This document shows, piece by piece, positions 35,683-48,873 of a stretch of DNA of 64,000 nucleotides (position 1 is its first letter; the number at the start of each line of letters is the position of its first letter). Source of the stretch: Prochilodus magdalenae (taxonomy: Eukaryota > Chordata > Actinopteri > Characiformes > Prochilodontidae). The notes beneath the pieces were generated by a model. It saw nothing but the letters and a program-made list of their open reading frames with translations. It searched no databases and was not told the origin of the DNA. A program made the position numbers and the translations under genes. Where the stretch lies: NCBI GenBank assembly GCA_024036415.1, contig JAMWET010005499.1, forward strand, positions 231,001 through 295,000. The letters run 5' to 3'.

Positions 35683-37024
35683 CTGTGTCCATTTCCGAGT
35701 CCCCTGTAGGCTTTCTCCTGATCCTGCATGTGGTTAAGGCTCTGCGCCACTGATAGGTACTGGTCGTAGTACTTGATGGCCTCCTCGTAGTCACCTAGTG
35801 AATCATAACAGTCTCCCAGGTTGCCGTAGGCACGGCCGCGATCCAGCACCGCCTCATTACCGCTGAGCTGCTGCAGCATAGCCAGCTGCTGCTCAAAGTA
35901 GCCAATTGCATCCTCCATCACACCCATGTTCATCTTGGTGATGCCCATGTTCCCGTAGACCTGGGCCTCCACACTGGGGTCTTTAAGCCGCTGGCCCAGC
36001 TCCAGCTGCTCCTCATAGCACTTAAAGGCCATGCTGTACTTGCCTAGTGACATGTAGACAGCTGCAAGATGCCCATGGGCCTGGCACTCACCTTGGATGT
36101 CCCCTAGCTCCTGGTAGACTTCTAACTCTTGTGTGTGGTATCCAAGAGCCTTGTCATATTTCTGCAGCATCCGGTATGCAGCACCTAATGCAGCATAAGC
36201 ATTGGCCTCCATCTTACGTTCCTTGACTTGATGTGCCAATGCCAGTTGTTGCTCATAAAACTTCACAGCACCAGGCACGTCCTTCTTGCAGAGAAAGATG
36301 TCACCTAAGTTTCCCAGAGCACGGAACCTGGCCTGCGAGTTGTTTAGCGATTGGGCCAAAGACAAAAGGTACTTCTGGCACTCCTCAGCCTTGTTATAGT
36401 CACCCAGGGCTTTGAAGGCCAGGCCTAGATTGCAGTAGGCTTTGGCTTGACTCAACTTATCATGTAGATCCTTGGCCAGGGCCAGATCCTGCTCATAGTA
36501 CTTGACTGCTTCCTGGAAACTGCCCAGGCAATAATGTGCATAGCCCAGGTTGTGACAGATCTTCCCCTCACTTTCCATGTCCTGCAAGTCAGGCGAGAGC
36601 CGAAGGTACTGCTCATAATAGGGCACAGCTTGAGGGAACTCTCCCCGCGAGCAGTGGAAGTTCCCCAGGTTCCCCAGGGCTCGGGCCTCACTCTGGATGT
36701 CACGGAGCTCTCGGGCAATGTTCAAGTGGTTCTGATAGTGCTGCAGGGCCCGGTCATGTGCTCCCAGGGCTTGATAGGCCACAGCCAGATTGCCATGGGT
36801 GGAGGCCTGTGAAGCACGATCATTGACCTCCATGGAGATCTGGAGCTCCTGCCGGTGGTACCGCACAGCCTGGTCAAAGGCACCAAGAGCATTGTAAGCG
36901 TTGCCCATATTGCCGTAGGCCCTGCCCTGAGCAGCGTAGTCATTCAGCTCCTGGGCAATGGAGAGGTGTGCTTTGTGCAGTTTCAAAGCTGTTTCGTAAT
37001 CTCCTTTCATCTGGTGGATGATTC
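35683..37024 (-). CDS. ttc28: ttc28 exon b: giant TPR exon
   Basis: Very long internal exon of 1342 nt, entered in phase 1 (G|GA, the Gly of NLG-IIHQ) and left in phase 2 (CAC AG|). The acceptor is tttaacag just above 37024 and the donor is GTAACA from 35682. It encodes about 447 residues, or around eleven consecutive 40-residue TPRs. Landmarks are IIHQMKGDYETALKLHKAHL at the start, YGNMGNAYNALG, KAYCNLGLAFKALGDYNKAE in the middle and KAYRGLGNGHR at the end. All units share the NLG/Y/A/L skeleton with variable loops, so the exon alone forms most of the TPR superhelix. The flanking introns are large (16.6 kb upstream, 1.8 kb downstream). Identity with vertebrate TTC28 is very high by inspection. 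Confidence 0.98.
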
Positions 37025-40000
37025 CTGTTAAAAAAAAGAAGAAAGATTCTGATCAATCATCCCCAAGTCTAAAAGAACACAAGCCCTGAAACATGCTCCA
37101 TCCTGAACACATGCTCTGCATTAATTTCCAAGCTGTCAGAAGTAGCAATGAAATTGTGTTTGATTACAAATGATGTTGTTTTCATCATGAAAACATTAGG
37201 AACAATATCTCTGATGGAATGACTGGATTGTCTGTAAAGAGGTTTAAGATTAGTTGCATATTTCTTTACACAGCCCCTATGCTGGAAATTAGCATGTACA
37301 AACATGACACAATCTCCAAAGGGAAGAAATACAAGTGAGGCTCAACATGCGGCAGCGTTCAAAAGCCTGAAAACACGATTTGAGCAAAAAGCGTTTAATA
37401 ATTGATGAGCAAGTTTGTAAAATCTTGGAATAATGAAAAAAACGTACTCTAGCTCCACTTTCCTCAGCGCTTTTTTCATGCCTAAGCTCTTCTTACCCAG
37501 AGGACGAAAACTTCAAATGAAAGAGTCCAAAACATCCAGCTCTTGTCTGTCCTGGGAGAACTCTTGGCAACTTTGGGGTTCCCTACTGTTGTCTCTGCAC
37601 TTTCCATAAAATAATCATTACCATCGTAGCACTGAAGTCCCACCCCTCTGCTCTCAGCATACTGTGGGCTCTGGGAGATAGAGTAGTGAAGGAGTGGTGG
37701 TATACAAGGGGGAGGCTAATGAATACTTATGATGGAAAATAAGTTGAGGGCAAGAGTAGTGGGATACATTAATCTTGGGTCCATGTGATTTGGCTTCCAC
37801 ATCGCAGCATGTGCTAATCGGTTCCTTTCCTCCAAAAACCAGAGCGCTGTCTGCTAAGTGCCGCGGATCAGGGAAAGTGCTGGGATGGGCGGAAAACAGG
37901 ACGTGTGAGTGGGACCAGTAGTGGGCAACTGGTGGCGACGCTCGCATAATTGGTAAAAAAGCGAGGCTGACCAAAAATGGGCTCCGAAACCGGGGGTGCC
38001 GAGGGAAAATACTGGTGGGAATATGAGCGCACATGAGATGAAAGGGTTCTTCTGGGGGCAGTGGAGCCATTTTTGACAGAGTGGTTTGGCATTGTGGTGG
38101 GACACCACTGGACTGGGTGAGCCACGGGATAGGAAGTGTGAGTCCTAGTGTGTGTGTGTGCACGTGAACAGGAGGTGGAAGAGACCATCAGTCTGAGACA
38201 GGGGATGCCCATCTGCTCACTGTCAATCAGAGCATGCCAAGGCAAGATTAGCAGCATGTGGAAAATCCAATTAGGACTAGTGCCAGCCTAGAACCCAGAC
38301 ACCAAGGGGCCATCAGAGCTCCTCTCTTTTCTCAAATGTTTTCTCTTAAATGGCCCCAATCTTCTGAGGCCAATTATCAATACTTAACCCTATGATTCCT
38401 CATTTATCAGCAAACAGCACTGGAAAGATCAGTCTTGTGTTCTACGCTTGTTTGAGATCGAGTCTCATGGCACTCATGCTCAGCGAAACGTACCAGACGC
38501 TCATAATAGTGTATCTGTGATAAAAGCTCGAAAGAGAGAAGCCCACGCTCCCCCGAGGATCCATTTCTACGCGACGGGTCTTGGAGGGACAATTACAAAT
38601 GCTGTGTTCACAGCGTGTCTTGTAAGGCATAGGGAACACTGCCAAATCACGAATTGGTTTAACTGTAGCTTTCTAAGCCAAGACAACCAACGTTTAGTAA
38701 GTCACTACAAATCATGCTGCATTCAGTGAGATATATTTAGTCAGTTATGTGTATTTCAGTAACATCTGGAGTAGTTCTAGGTATTGTTGTCTGACAACAC
38801 TTTTTTCCCATTACTATTTTTCCTTACTCTTTCTCAACTCTTCTTGCTTTGCTCTTTTATTGAGTCATAGTCTGTTGTTGTAAAAACACATACACCGGCT
38901 TACAAAATTAGAAACAGTCCACAACAAAACTGGATTCAATAGCTGATAGCACTTGCTGTTTTGATCTGCAACTGTTTTGATTGCTCATGTCTTTATTCCA
39001 GGGTTCTTCCACTTCAATCATGTTTTTAAAAAAACCCAGTAATATTCAGTTCTTGTCTCTCTAGTTTTGCGTGCTTTTCAAATATTGATTAGCCCCAAGA
39101 ATGGCTCGACATTTAGTTGAGACATTTAAACAGCCCCTGTGGCACTAAAGTGAAGCTCATGACAACGGGTGAATGGTGTTGTTGCTGGGCTATTTCAATT
39201 TGGACTTTAACCACTAAGCCTCTTTTGATGTCTTTAAATACCAACATTTTAGGAATGCATAAGACATTCCCGAATGAAAGGTTTTTATACATTCGCATCA
39301 TTGGTCTGTGTCATTTCACTACCACACCACAGCACCTTTAGTAGGAGAGTACTGGCTGGAAAAGTGTCTAGGTCAGGTAAGAGGATTACTGGCCACCTGT
39401 GGAGGCTGCAGGAATGCTCCCTGTCCCCATCCCCAGGGTTAAATCCCCCGAGGCCGGCATCTGGAGACTGGGTGACAGCAGACAGGGAGAGCAGGCTGAG
39501 AAGTTCACCAGAGGCCAGCATGAAGGTCAAATTTATCCGAGCAAGGTAGAGCATTTGGCGAACGGAATATGAATACAAAGCATTTTCTTTTTGGCTGAAG
39601 CAGCAGCGGCGAGGCTTAAAGAGACTCTTTTTTCACAAGTGGATATTGGCACCTCAGCTCCGGTGCTCTCCTATGTGGACCAGGCGCAGGGCAGTTCTTC
39701 AAACAAACATTAAAAATACCACTCTCCCCAAGCACCAGTGCTGCTTGACACGTGAAATATAGTAATTTAAGCTTCGAATGCCCTGCTCCCCCATCCCAGA
39801 TGACTGTAACGTCTTTCATTTCCTAAGCAAATGTCCTACTTGAACTCATTACATAGCTGTCGTATTTGAAGTATTATCCCTCCATAAAAACCGCCATGTT
39901 CTGAATTAATTAGCTGGAGAGTTGACTCCTCATCAAAGCTTTAGGGCTCCCCTGACATGGGTTTGACAACTTTATGAAAATAGATCAAACCAATACTCAT

Positions 40001-42283
40001 TAGATTTGCGACATGCATTAAATTCTTAACACTGCACCTTTAATAATGGAGAGCGTTTTCATTATTAACTTGCATGCAGTGCCTGTGTCTTTCTTGGAAT
40101 TCGACGCAAAACTTTCTAAAACATTCTTTTTGCAGGTCTTGTTTCCCAAAATGTGGTGAAAGCCAAATCTTCAAGGTCAGATCTCTCTTGTGTATGTAGC
40201 ACTAATGTTATGGGTTTTTTTTAACTACTGGTCAAGACACACTGGTCATTGCCCCAACACACTCAATGCAGAACGCCTGGTGCTTGGCCTCAGTTACGCA
40301 ACAAAGTGGAGTTAGTGGCATCTACATAGTTTAAGATAAGCTAAGGGCATGAAGGTATTAGGGCTTCTACAGATTAGATTCAATGATCAAAGAGTTCCTA
40401 GTTGGGCCCTCTGAAAAGGGGTGCATGATTGGAACTGGCCAGTACCGGAATTGGCAGATATTCACAAACACATGCAATTAGCAGGCGTTTGGCCTACACA
40501 CCAACCTGTAAGACATTAACACACACCTTTGGAAATCAACTTACAGTCAGACTTTACCTGACTGCATGGAAAACATGGATTACTCAAATCACATTGGTTG
40601 TCAGAGATAGATCCTATATACTAGATGTTTTGCACAATACTGTATATCCAGGTACAGGGTCAGTGCTTTCACCCAACTCATGAAGTGTGATTTATTTTCA
40701 TGGATTTTGGACATAAAAATCATGATCAGTGCAGTCCAACCTCTGCACATTCTATTCTATATCAGAACCCCTCACGGCCTCCACTATCCAGCCGACAGAA
40801 GCTGATCACCTCAACTTCTCAGGAAATGATAGGAAAGAACGAGAAGAAAAGACATCCGTCAAAGACCATGTCAGAACTGTTTCCCTCTGTTATGACTCCT
40901 GCCTTCCTCCAGCGCTTCCTGCTTTGGCTCCTTCTATTAAAAAAGCCTGACAAGTCAGACATTAAACATGGCGCTATATTCCATCATGTGATTTATAGCA
41001 CTCTGCAAAGCTTGAGGGAGGAATGAAGACAAACAAATGGCAGACTTGTTTACATTGAAATCCTCAAAAAGTCTGGGCTTTGTTTGCCTTCAAGAGAATG
41101 GGAAGGTAAATTGCATTTTGATTGACAGCTGTGTCTCTGAGCTAGATAGATCAAACCTAGCTAACAATTTATAGAGCTCGGCGTTGCCCCTTATATCTTC
41201 AGCAGCACAATGGAACCTGCATGCTGTTCAATCTGGGGCAAAAAAAAAAAATCAGTCGTATTGTCAGGCTAACTGCTCCACATACAAAGAATGGCATGCT
41301 AGCACTGACATAGTTTAGTGCTCACCAAAGCCCAGCAAACCTCAATTTAAATAAATATTATTTTCATAAACGGTGACCCATTTCAGAAGATGCCAATATT
41401 CACTCTATTTTTCTGGTGGCTTTGGCCTGATGCTGCAGTTACAATGTTGCAGCTAGCTGGAGACCGCACCGAATCCAAAATCCACAGAAGCAGCGCCTCA
41501 AACGCTGTCACCGTATCCAAGTGGAATTCTGTGGCTAGCTTGTCAAAGCAGCCGAAAAGTGGATACAGGACAGAACTCAGCTAATGAGAGTAATGTTGTA
41601 TCAAAGCAGAAACAACCATGTCCTTCTGTGGCCTGTTTGAGTGGGCGGGATCCTACAGCGCTCGCTGGATTAAAGTGTGTATTGGATGCCAGATAAACAC
41701 AAAGTGTTTGTGTGTTCTGTTGCGGAAGAGCCAGACCAAAACAGACCGGAAAGTGTGAAGCACTAAAATGGCTGTGTATGTTGCCTAAAGGCTCGCAGTC
41801 TGGACAGCAAGGCCTTCTGTTACTGTCCACTCAGCAATCATGTGCAGAGATCCAATTCGCCACGCTCAGGGCTTGAATATCGCCCATCCCACTGAACCCA
41901 AAACGCCTCTGAATAAAACATGAGGGATTATGGAACAGAGAGACATACGGTCTCTTATGTTGCCTACCTGAGAGCTCTTGCCTCACCATCACTGTGAGGA
42001 GCTTGTATACAGCACATGCGAAGTGTGGTTCATACTTTAAGTGATTTGCCAGAATAAGCTAAATGTTACACTTTCCAAAATCATCATTATTTTACTAATT
42101 TAAATAAGAGGAATATTTCAAACCCTCAGTTTCTGATCATTAGAAGTATTTAGCAGCCTACTTCAAAAGAAACACTGGCTCATCTGGCAGCTCGTCCTTT
42201 TAATACACTGGCTAGCTAACTACGCAAAACTCAGTCATCTGCCTATCCGATTCCCTGAACTGAAAGGACATGACTGAAGTGTC

Positions 42284-42480
42284 CTTAAGTAAGTTAGGCA
42301 CCTAACTCCCAACTGCTCCCGAGGTGTCATGGAAAAGGGTTGCCCACAGCTCCAGGCATGTGTGTGTGTGTTCACTAGTGTGTGGGTGTTGCACTGGACG
42401 GATGGGTTAAATGCGAAGGTTGAATTGCTCTGTGTGTAATCACATTTGACAAAACTTAAATTTCATAGAGAACAAATATG
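42284..42480 (-). repeat. Dispersed repeat family shared with 56213-56390 (opposite orientation)
   Basis: ggcacctaactcccaactgctcc, ttgcccac, gtgttcactagtgtgtg and ggatgggttaaatgcg all reappear in reverse complement at 56220-56330. The family is familiar as a common teleost repeat. Strand is assigned arbitrarily relative to the second copy. Confidence 0.65.
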
Positions 42481-43479
42481 CTTGTCTTGGAAACCTCTTC
42501 ACACATAACTTGTCTGATGAACTAGCAGGCTAAAACGATAATATTGTGAAATCAGTTAAATAACTGCACACTGAAAACATAATATGATTCAACATATTTA
42601 TGATTATACTTTTAGATAGGTTTTGTAGCTTACTAGCTTATTACTTATTCAAAATAATTCAGCTTGTAAATGGTAACTCAATTTGTTAGAACACTGCCAA
42701 ATATGCTGTTGTCACATCTCTTCATATTTATATTCATTCTTTGGAGCTACAGAGGCTTGTGTGCTTTACTGTGAATCCAAGGACTGTAGGCACACGACCT
42801 TCCAGTCATAATAGGTGGCTTGACATATAAATATTGTTTGGGCATTACACTTTATAGTCATATACAGTAAATACATTGGAATTATTTACTCTAGCAATAA
42901 CGACACCTATAGGGTTAAGTCTCTATTCACGCAACTCTGGCTGCTCCGTCAATAAATATTTGCTTCTTTTTTTCCCTCAAATGCCCCCCTTTGATGCTGC
43001 AATCAATTCGTTCATTACTGTTGCCAAGCAGCTGAGTTGTAGGCCCAGCATGTGATCATTAATTTTATAAGTGCTGCCATTTTTTCCCAGCCTCTCGCTA
43101 TTGACATTTCTGATCAATAGAGTTTCAAGCACTCAAGCTGGACAGTGAGAGCTGATCGGTGAGAGAGTGTGGAGTCCACTGAGCTAGCCATTATGCCTCT
43201 AGCTCTACTCTAGAATCCAGTGTAAAACACAGTGGACTTATCCCTATAGCAATTGCAATGTCATTAAGACTATTCACAGTGTTGATAGGGTTTCATAAAC
43301 AAAGAGCTTACAAAACTGCAGCTAATTCACATTTTACCTTTAGTCTAAAAGAGAGAGATGACGAATGCAGAAAAAGTGCCCTGCAGAATAAATATAAAAA
43401 TCTTAAAGATGAACAATGGGAAAAATCTATGAAAAAATAATTCATATATTTATACTCTAAGCTGTGTACCCTCCTGGGT

Positions 43480-43758
43480 CATGGCACTTGCTGCAGCATA
43501 TCCCAGCATCCATTTGTGCAAGAAACACACTGGACATGCTGCCAGTCCATCACAAGGCACGCACACACAGGGCCAATTTAGGATCCAGCCTGCCTGACAC
43601 ATGTCTTTGGGAAGTTACTGGAGCACCCTGAGAACACCGTGAGAACATGCAAACTCCGCACAGAAAGGACCCTGGTTGCCTGACCAGGAAATCAAGTCCA
43701 GGCCCTTCTTGCTGTAAGGCAACAGCACTACCAACTGCACAACTGTGCTGTCTCTATC
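43480..43758 (-). repeat. SINE/LINE-tail-like dispersed repeat, reverse copy
   Basis: The phrases ccagtccatcacaaggcac, acatgtctttgggaag, gagaacatgcaaactcc and cagaaaggaccctgg occur in order. They are the reverse complement of phrases in the copy at 45955-46300. A spurious 78-residue open frame (43647-43883) overlaps it. Confidence 0.75.
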
Positions 43759-44573
43759 TCACTAGTCTATCCCTATTGAGATATATTCATAGATGGATTC
43801 TATTCCAAATCAGCTATTACCACGGTTATCATATTGCATGTAAATATGATCATTTTTCCTGCAATTTCCTTCTGGATCAATAAGGTGCTACTTTATCTCA
43901 TCCTAAAGACAGCAACTGAAATGCAAGCAAAGTAGGGATGGACAATATAACAGTACTGAGGTATTTAAAAATGATACCTATATTTTCAAATTATTATTAC
44001 AGTGTCAAATTTCAAATTTGGCATCTACAGCCTGCAAGATTTGCCTGAAAATAGCCACAGTCTGAGTTGGAACCATGTTCAAAATGCATTTCCATTTAAA
44101 AATGAAACACTTTCTCATTGCCCCCACAGATATCCTCGACCTCCATGGCACAGCCAAATAGTCGCCACAGCTGTATTGCACCCTTTATGGTTTCCTTTCT
44201 TTTCATTATCTGACTTCATATGGAAATGCTCCAGATAAACTATGCAGGATAACAGTGACGACAGCTATACACTTTAGAGTTTCGAGTCTCACTACATCAC
44301 CAGTCACTCTACTGCACACTTACTCTTTACTTTAAAAAATAGATAGCTGGAGCCAAGCCCTATTCACAGCTGCGTGGCAGTTATAGATTGCTAGCTAAGC
44401 TATCGTTAGCTTACCACCAGGGTGCTACTTGCTGTTCCTAGAGATCTACCAGTTTACCCCTAATTTACCACATTTGCTTCACGTAACGAAGGCTTGCAGG
44501 GGCATCTAAATTCTAGAGCCAGTTGTGCTGGGAATGAACTCTCAAGAGTAGCTCAACATTAGGCAACATGCTA

Positions 44574-45223
44574 CAGTTCCAAACACCAGAGAACGGATTT
44601 GAGTTTGACTTTCTCTCACTCAAACGCCAGTCACTCGACTTTGCCTCAGACATGAGTTATTATCAGCCACGCTACTGACTGTTAGTTGGAATCAAACCTG
44701 CACTGTGGTCAAGTGAAGTCAAGTCAAGATTTATTTATGTAATGCCTTTTACTACAGGCATTGCCACAACGCAACTTTGCAGAAAATCTAAGTGGGAGGC
44801 CTAAATAAGACAGCCAAGGGTGATCAAGAGTGGCAAGGAATAGCTCTCTCAGAGCAAGAGGAAGAAACTCAAAAGAGGACCTCATTCTCCTCTGGTCAAC
44901 CTCGGGCTAACAAAACAATACCACAAACAGGGCAATAAATATAAAGAACAAGATCTGACAGTGCATGCACAATAATGACTACAGAATAAAAAGATATATA
45001 ATATATGTGGTGTGTGGCAGTGACTCTGTAGCCCACTCGCTAAACTAACATTAGCTTAGTTTGCAGGTTACAGATCTAAACACTGCAGAGCAGGTCTCAT
45101 ATCTCATTTCTCTCCCTCAAACACCAGTCACTCATGTTCATTCCCCTGAGACACACATCGTTAGCATCTAGCCTGAAGCCTGTAGTGGTACAGTAAGCCA
45201 GAATCAAACTTGTTCTGTGGTGA
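44574..45223. repeat. Two copies of a degenerate repeat flanking another repeat
   Basis: 44574-44705 and 45062-45223 both read 'caaacac...gag...ctctc.ctcaaac.ccagtcactc', later 'gcctcagac / ccctgagac', and end 'aatcaaac.tg..ctgtgg'. The same elements in reverse complement occur at 55206-55265. The intervening 44709-44950 is a separate repeat beginning 'caagtgaagtcaagtcaagatttattta'. It continues 'ggcattgccacaacgcaactttgcagaaaat', as in a very common teleost repeat. Confidence 0.6.
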
Positions 45224-45954
45224 GCCGAGCTGTTATCATGCTAGATGAACTAACACTAACCAGCAGCTCTGCTCGAGTTAGCAGCACCATTTTAGATTTA
45301 CAAATTACTATGAACTGTTTCAACATGTTAACACATGATGGCGGTTTTAAGGTATGCATAATGTGGATACAGCCCGATCCTCCAACAGAGTCATTCAGAG
45401 TAGCTTAGTATGAGTATGAGTTCTGAGAAATCTACCTTTTGAAATTTCAGTCATAGTGACAGAAAAGGTACATCTACAAAGCAACGTGGTGAACCTACAT
45501 GCCTTTCTGAGCTGTCCAGGGTTTTTTGGGGGATTCTAGTCTGCCTTACAACATGTACCTCTTTATCATTAACATGTTTGAAAAAGCACATGTACATTTT
45601 TTTTATCTTAAAATGATTTTAAAGCAGTGTCTCAAGCGTGAGGTAGTTTTCTGCGATAAGCTGTTAGAGGCATTATTTTGTTAAGAGGTTCCTAATACCA
45701 CAACAGCAAACAACACAGCCCTTTCTCACATCAAGCCACTTTATATTACTTTGTTTAAAAATCTCATCTTAAAGATTTCGTTTTTCAGAAATTTGGCAAA
45801 ACTGGCGGAATTCCTTTAAGATGTCACCCACAAACAAACTCTTACTCGTTCAGTAACAAGTCGAAAATGAAGTTGAAGAGTTGTTGGAAATGAAAAGCTA
45901 AAGGTTGTTGGCCAACATAAATGAGGCAACTTAACAACACCCATCTTTGCTTTT

Positions 45955-46300
45955 AGAGGGGGTAGAGTGGGTAACGTTGTTGCCTCACAGCAAGAAGGGC
46001 TTGGTTTCAGTTCCCAGATGGGGCCCCCACGGACCCTTTTGTGTGGGGTTTGCATGTTCTCCCAGTGTCTGCATGGGTTTCCTCCAGGTGCTTGGGTTTC
46101 CTCCCACAGTCCAAAGACATGCGGTCAGGTGAATTGGAGATGTTAAACTACCCCTGGGTCTGTGTGAATGCGTATGTCTGTCTGTGTCTGCCCCCACCCC
46201 TGCTTTCCATCCTTTAAGAGCTGTGATAGGCTCAAGCACTCCTCATGACCCATTAGGTTTAAGCAGGTCAGAGGATGAGTGAGAGTGAATGAGTGCTACT
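45955..46300 (+). repeat. SINE/LINE-tail-like dispersed repeat, forward copy
   Basis: It carries the chain 'agagtgggtaacgttgttgcctcacagcaagaagg', then 'tgtggggtttgcatgttctccc', 'gggtttcctcc', 'cccacagtccaaagacatgc' and 'ataggctc'. This is one of the best-known dispersed repeats of fish genomes. The 'ggcttggtttcagttccca' part resembles a decayed pol III B box. Paired with the reverse copy at 43480-43758. Confidence 0.8.
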
Positions 46301-47110
46301 AGGTGTAATTAAGAAGTATTCAATTCCTAGTATAATAAGCTAGGATAGACCTGCATCAAGGAGGATCCAACTGTAATTTATCCACATGCCAAAGACCACA
46401 TGACTTTATGCTACAAACAAGGACTTTGCTAAACATCACAAGAACTCTGAACCAGGTTGTAATTTCAGAGGTGACCAAGATAAAGGCTTTACAGGCAAAG
46501 GTTAGTAGTGACTGTACAGTATAGTGTCAGGACTGCAGGTTGTTCAAACACTTGGCATCTTGTATTCACTGAAATAAATACTCCTGCTTCAAACTGAACA
46601 CACTTGGCCAAAACCTGAGCCTGAAAGAAAGCTCTATTCTGTACTTATCTTGTTTAATCTGTCAATTTATTCAAGCTTTTAAATAAACGTACTACACAAA
46701 AAAGCTACAAGGTAATAAAGAACATGCACTTTCATTATTGACTAAATCTGTGTTCAGTTAAATAAAACAAATCTTACTTTAAATATAATTACTGCAGTTT
46801 GTAGACTACGGAATGTGCCAACAGTTGTTCATCCAAGGTGCTGAACTGCATCTTTTTTATTTATACTTTGCACTTTGGCAATGAGGTTTCGTCATCATTT
46901 TTTATCATTTAAAAAAACGAGGCTGGCTGTGTTAGCAGGCACTTTCCTTTTAGCTTTTGCTGTGCAATATTTATATCTATATATTTATACCTATATCTAT
47001 ATATAGGTATGTTTTCAGAGTCAGCATAAAGAGGTTTGTGTTTGGGTGCAACCCTTTTCCTTTTTGTCTGAAAACTGAAAGAGCCCATTTTTGAGCATTT
47101 TTCCAGCTGA

Positions 47111-47337
47111 AATGTTTTGGCAGGCAAAATTTCTGTGCATCCCCAGACTCCATCAATTAACAGGAAATTTTAGCTAAAAATGTCAAAAGCCTCTGACTTC
47201 TGCAGTGTTCCCATCTTCTGATGTAAACCCCACTGAAAACCTGTACTGGTATGTTTTGGTAGGCAAAACGTCAAAAGCCTAGGACTTCTGCAGTGGTCAT
47301 TCCCATCTTCTGATGTAAACCCCACTGAAAACCTGTA
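47111..47337. repeat. Imperfect tandem duplication
   Basis: 'atgttttgg.aggcaaaa' occurs at 47111 and 47251. 'gtcaaaagcct..gacttctgcagtg' followed by a 35-bp identical block (ccatcttctgatgtaaaccc and onward) occurs at 47182-47245 and 47270-47337. The first unit has about 50 extra bases near its start. Confidence 0.85.
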
Positions 47338-48657
47338 GGCTGAACTGAAAAGAAGAGTCCACAATTGAGGACAGAAGAATCTGAAGATAATATATGGAGG
47401 GTTTTTTTTCAGATCCCTGGAGTTCTCCAACCACATCCAGCAATATGTTCATTGTTGTTCTCTTCAAAGAAGATTCAGTGCTGTTATCTTGGCGAAAAGA
47501 GGGTTCACAAAGTACAAAATGCAGAGCTGCCAATAGTTGACGTGTTTTTGAGAAAACCTTTTGTGTTCCATGTGTTTTTTTATTTTTACCTCAGTAAGAT
47601 TCGATTTCTCCTGTATTTTTAGAGTTCAATCAAGCATTTTTTTTAATAGCTAATCTTTGCCAATAACTGTGGAGGGCACTCAGTAAAATTGTACCACAAC
47701 GCCCTGTATAAAAATCACTTCATCATTTAATTCTGATGAATACATTTCACTGACTTTGGGTTAAGAGCGTGTTCAGTTGCATGTGCCACTGGAAATATGA
47801 ATCAATGCAAAAAACCCCACAAATGAATGAATGAACGAACTACTAACTTTTTTCCGAGTCAAGACACCCTGGACTTGCCTCCTTCCTTTACTCTGAAAGC
47901 ACATATTTACAACAATTGACATGCAGTCATTCCAGATGTACCTCACCTTGCTCCCTGTAATCTGGTGCACATATTCCTTTTTCCTAGGGCAACATTTTTC
48001 TTTCAAGAGTTGATCTATTCATTTGGGAGAGTGCACACGCCTCGGATCATGTTGATGGAGCTTGGTGTCAGGCTGGGAGAAAGTATTAGTGAGGCACTAG
48101 AAGTCAAAGTGAGGGATTGGATGAGCTGGGAAACACTTGGTTTTGATGGGCTCCATTTGTCCTGCACTTACATTGCGCACACACTCATACCACCTAAAGA
48201 GGTGCGTGTGACACTGGGTACTTTAGCTGCAGCAGGGAGGGGGTGAATTAGATGGGTGTTCATCAAAACCAGACTTTCTCTGGGAGGCATGCACAGCCAT
48301 TATTACTAGGCTAAATACATTAATGATTGTGCCTATACAATTATGACCTTTTCAGCAGCATGGACAGCAGTGTTTGGTCTGCTGTCATATGAATTTTAAG
48401 CACCAAATCTGATCTGTTAGGTCTGTTCAAAGTACAGGCTCCCGGAAATCAGTATTACAAATCACTGAGCTTACAGTATTTACTAGTAGAAACCTATTTT
48501 TACTCCACCTCCTAATGCACTGTTTAACTACAACAGTTTTAGACGAGCCTAACAGAGGACTTAGTGAAGCACCAGTGTGTAAACTGAGGGCGGACATTCA
48601 ATACTAGTTATGTATGTATCTTCTACAATATTTCAAAAATACTAGTAAATAAATATT

Positions 48658-48873
48658 GGTCAAATCTACATTTATGCATTATCCAGACTTATCCAAAGAG
48701 ATTTACAAGGTTATTCATTTTACAGGTAGGCCACTGCAGGTTAGGAGTCTTGCCCAAAGACTCTTATTGGTGTATCAACATTTGCTACCTAGACTGGGAT
48801 TCGAACCCCAGTCTCACACATGAAGCGGTGACTCTCTGGTGGGCAGTGGTGTTAACCGCTGAGCAACACTAAC
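48658..48873 (-). mobile_element. tRNA-derived SINE, minus orientation
   Basis: Read on the minus strand, the copy begins with a tRNA-like head, gttgctcagcggttaacacc (A-box-like). It then has ctggggttcgaatcccag at about 48794-48811, a perfect B box inside an intact T-arm stem. It ends with a tail 'ccttgtaaatctctttggataagtctggataatgcataaatgta'-like block. That tail matches the very common fish tail 'gtaagtcgctctggataagagcgtctg'. A second, more decayed copy is at 63255-63430. Confidence 0.82.

Noticed and set aside
36233..36826. Plus- and minus-strand frames of 60-96 codons inside exon b
   Set aside because: Out-of-frame shadows of the large TPR exon.
45816..46239. Open frames on both strands near 46 kb
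   Set aside because: They coincide with a dispersed SINE/LINE-tail-like repeat.
48794..48811. tRNA-like T arm and B box suggesting a tRNA gene
   Set aside because: There is no full cloverleaf with an anticodon arm, and the flanking tail is that of a SINE; annotated as a tRNA-derived SINE instead.
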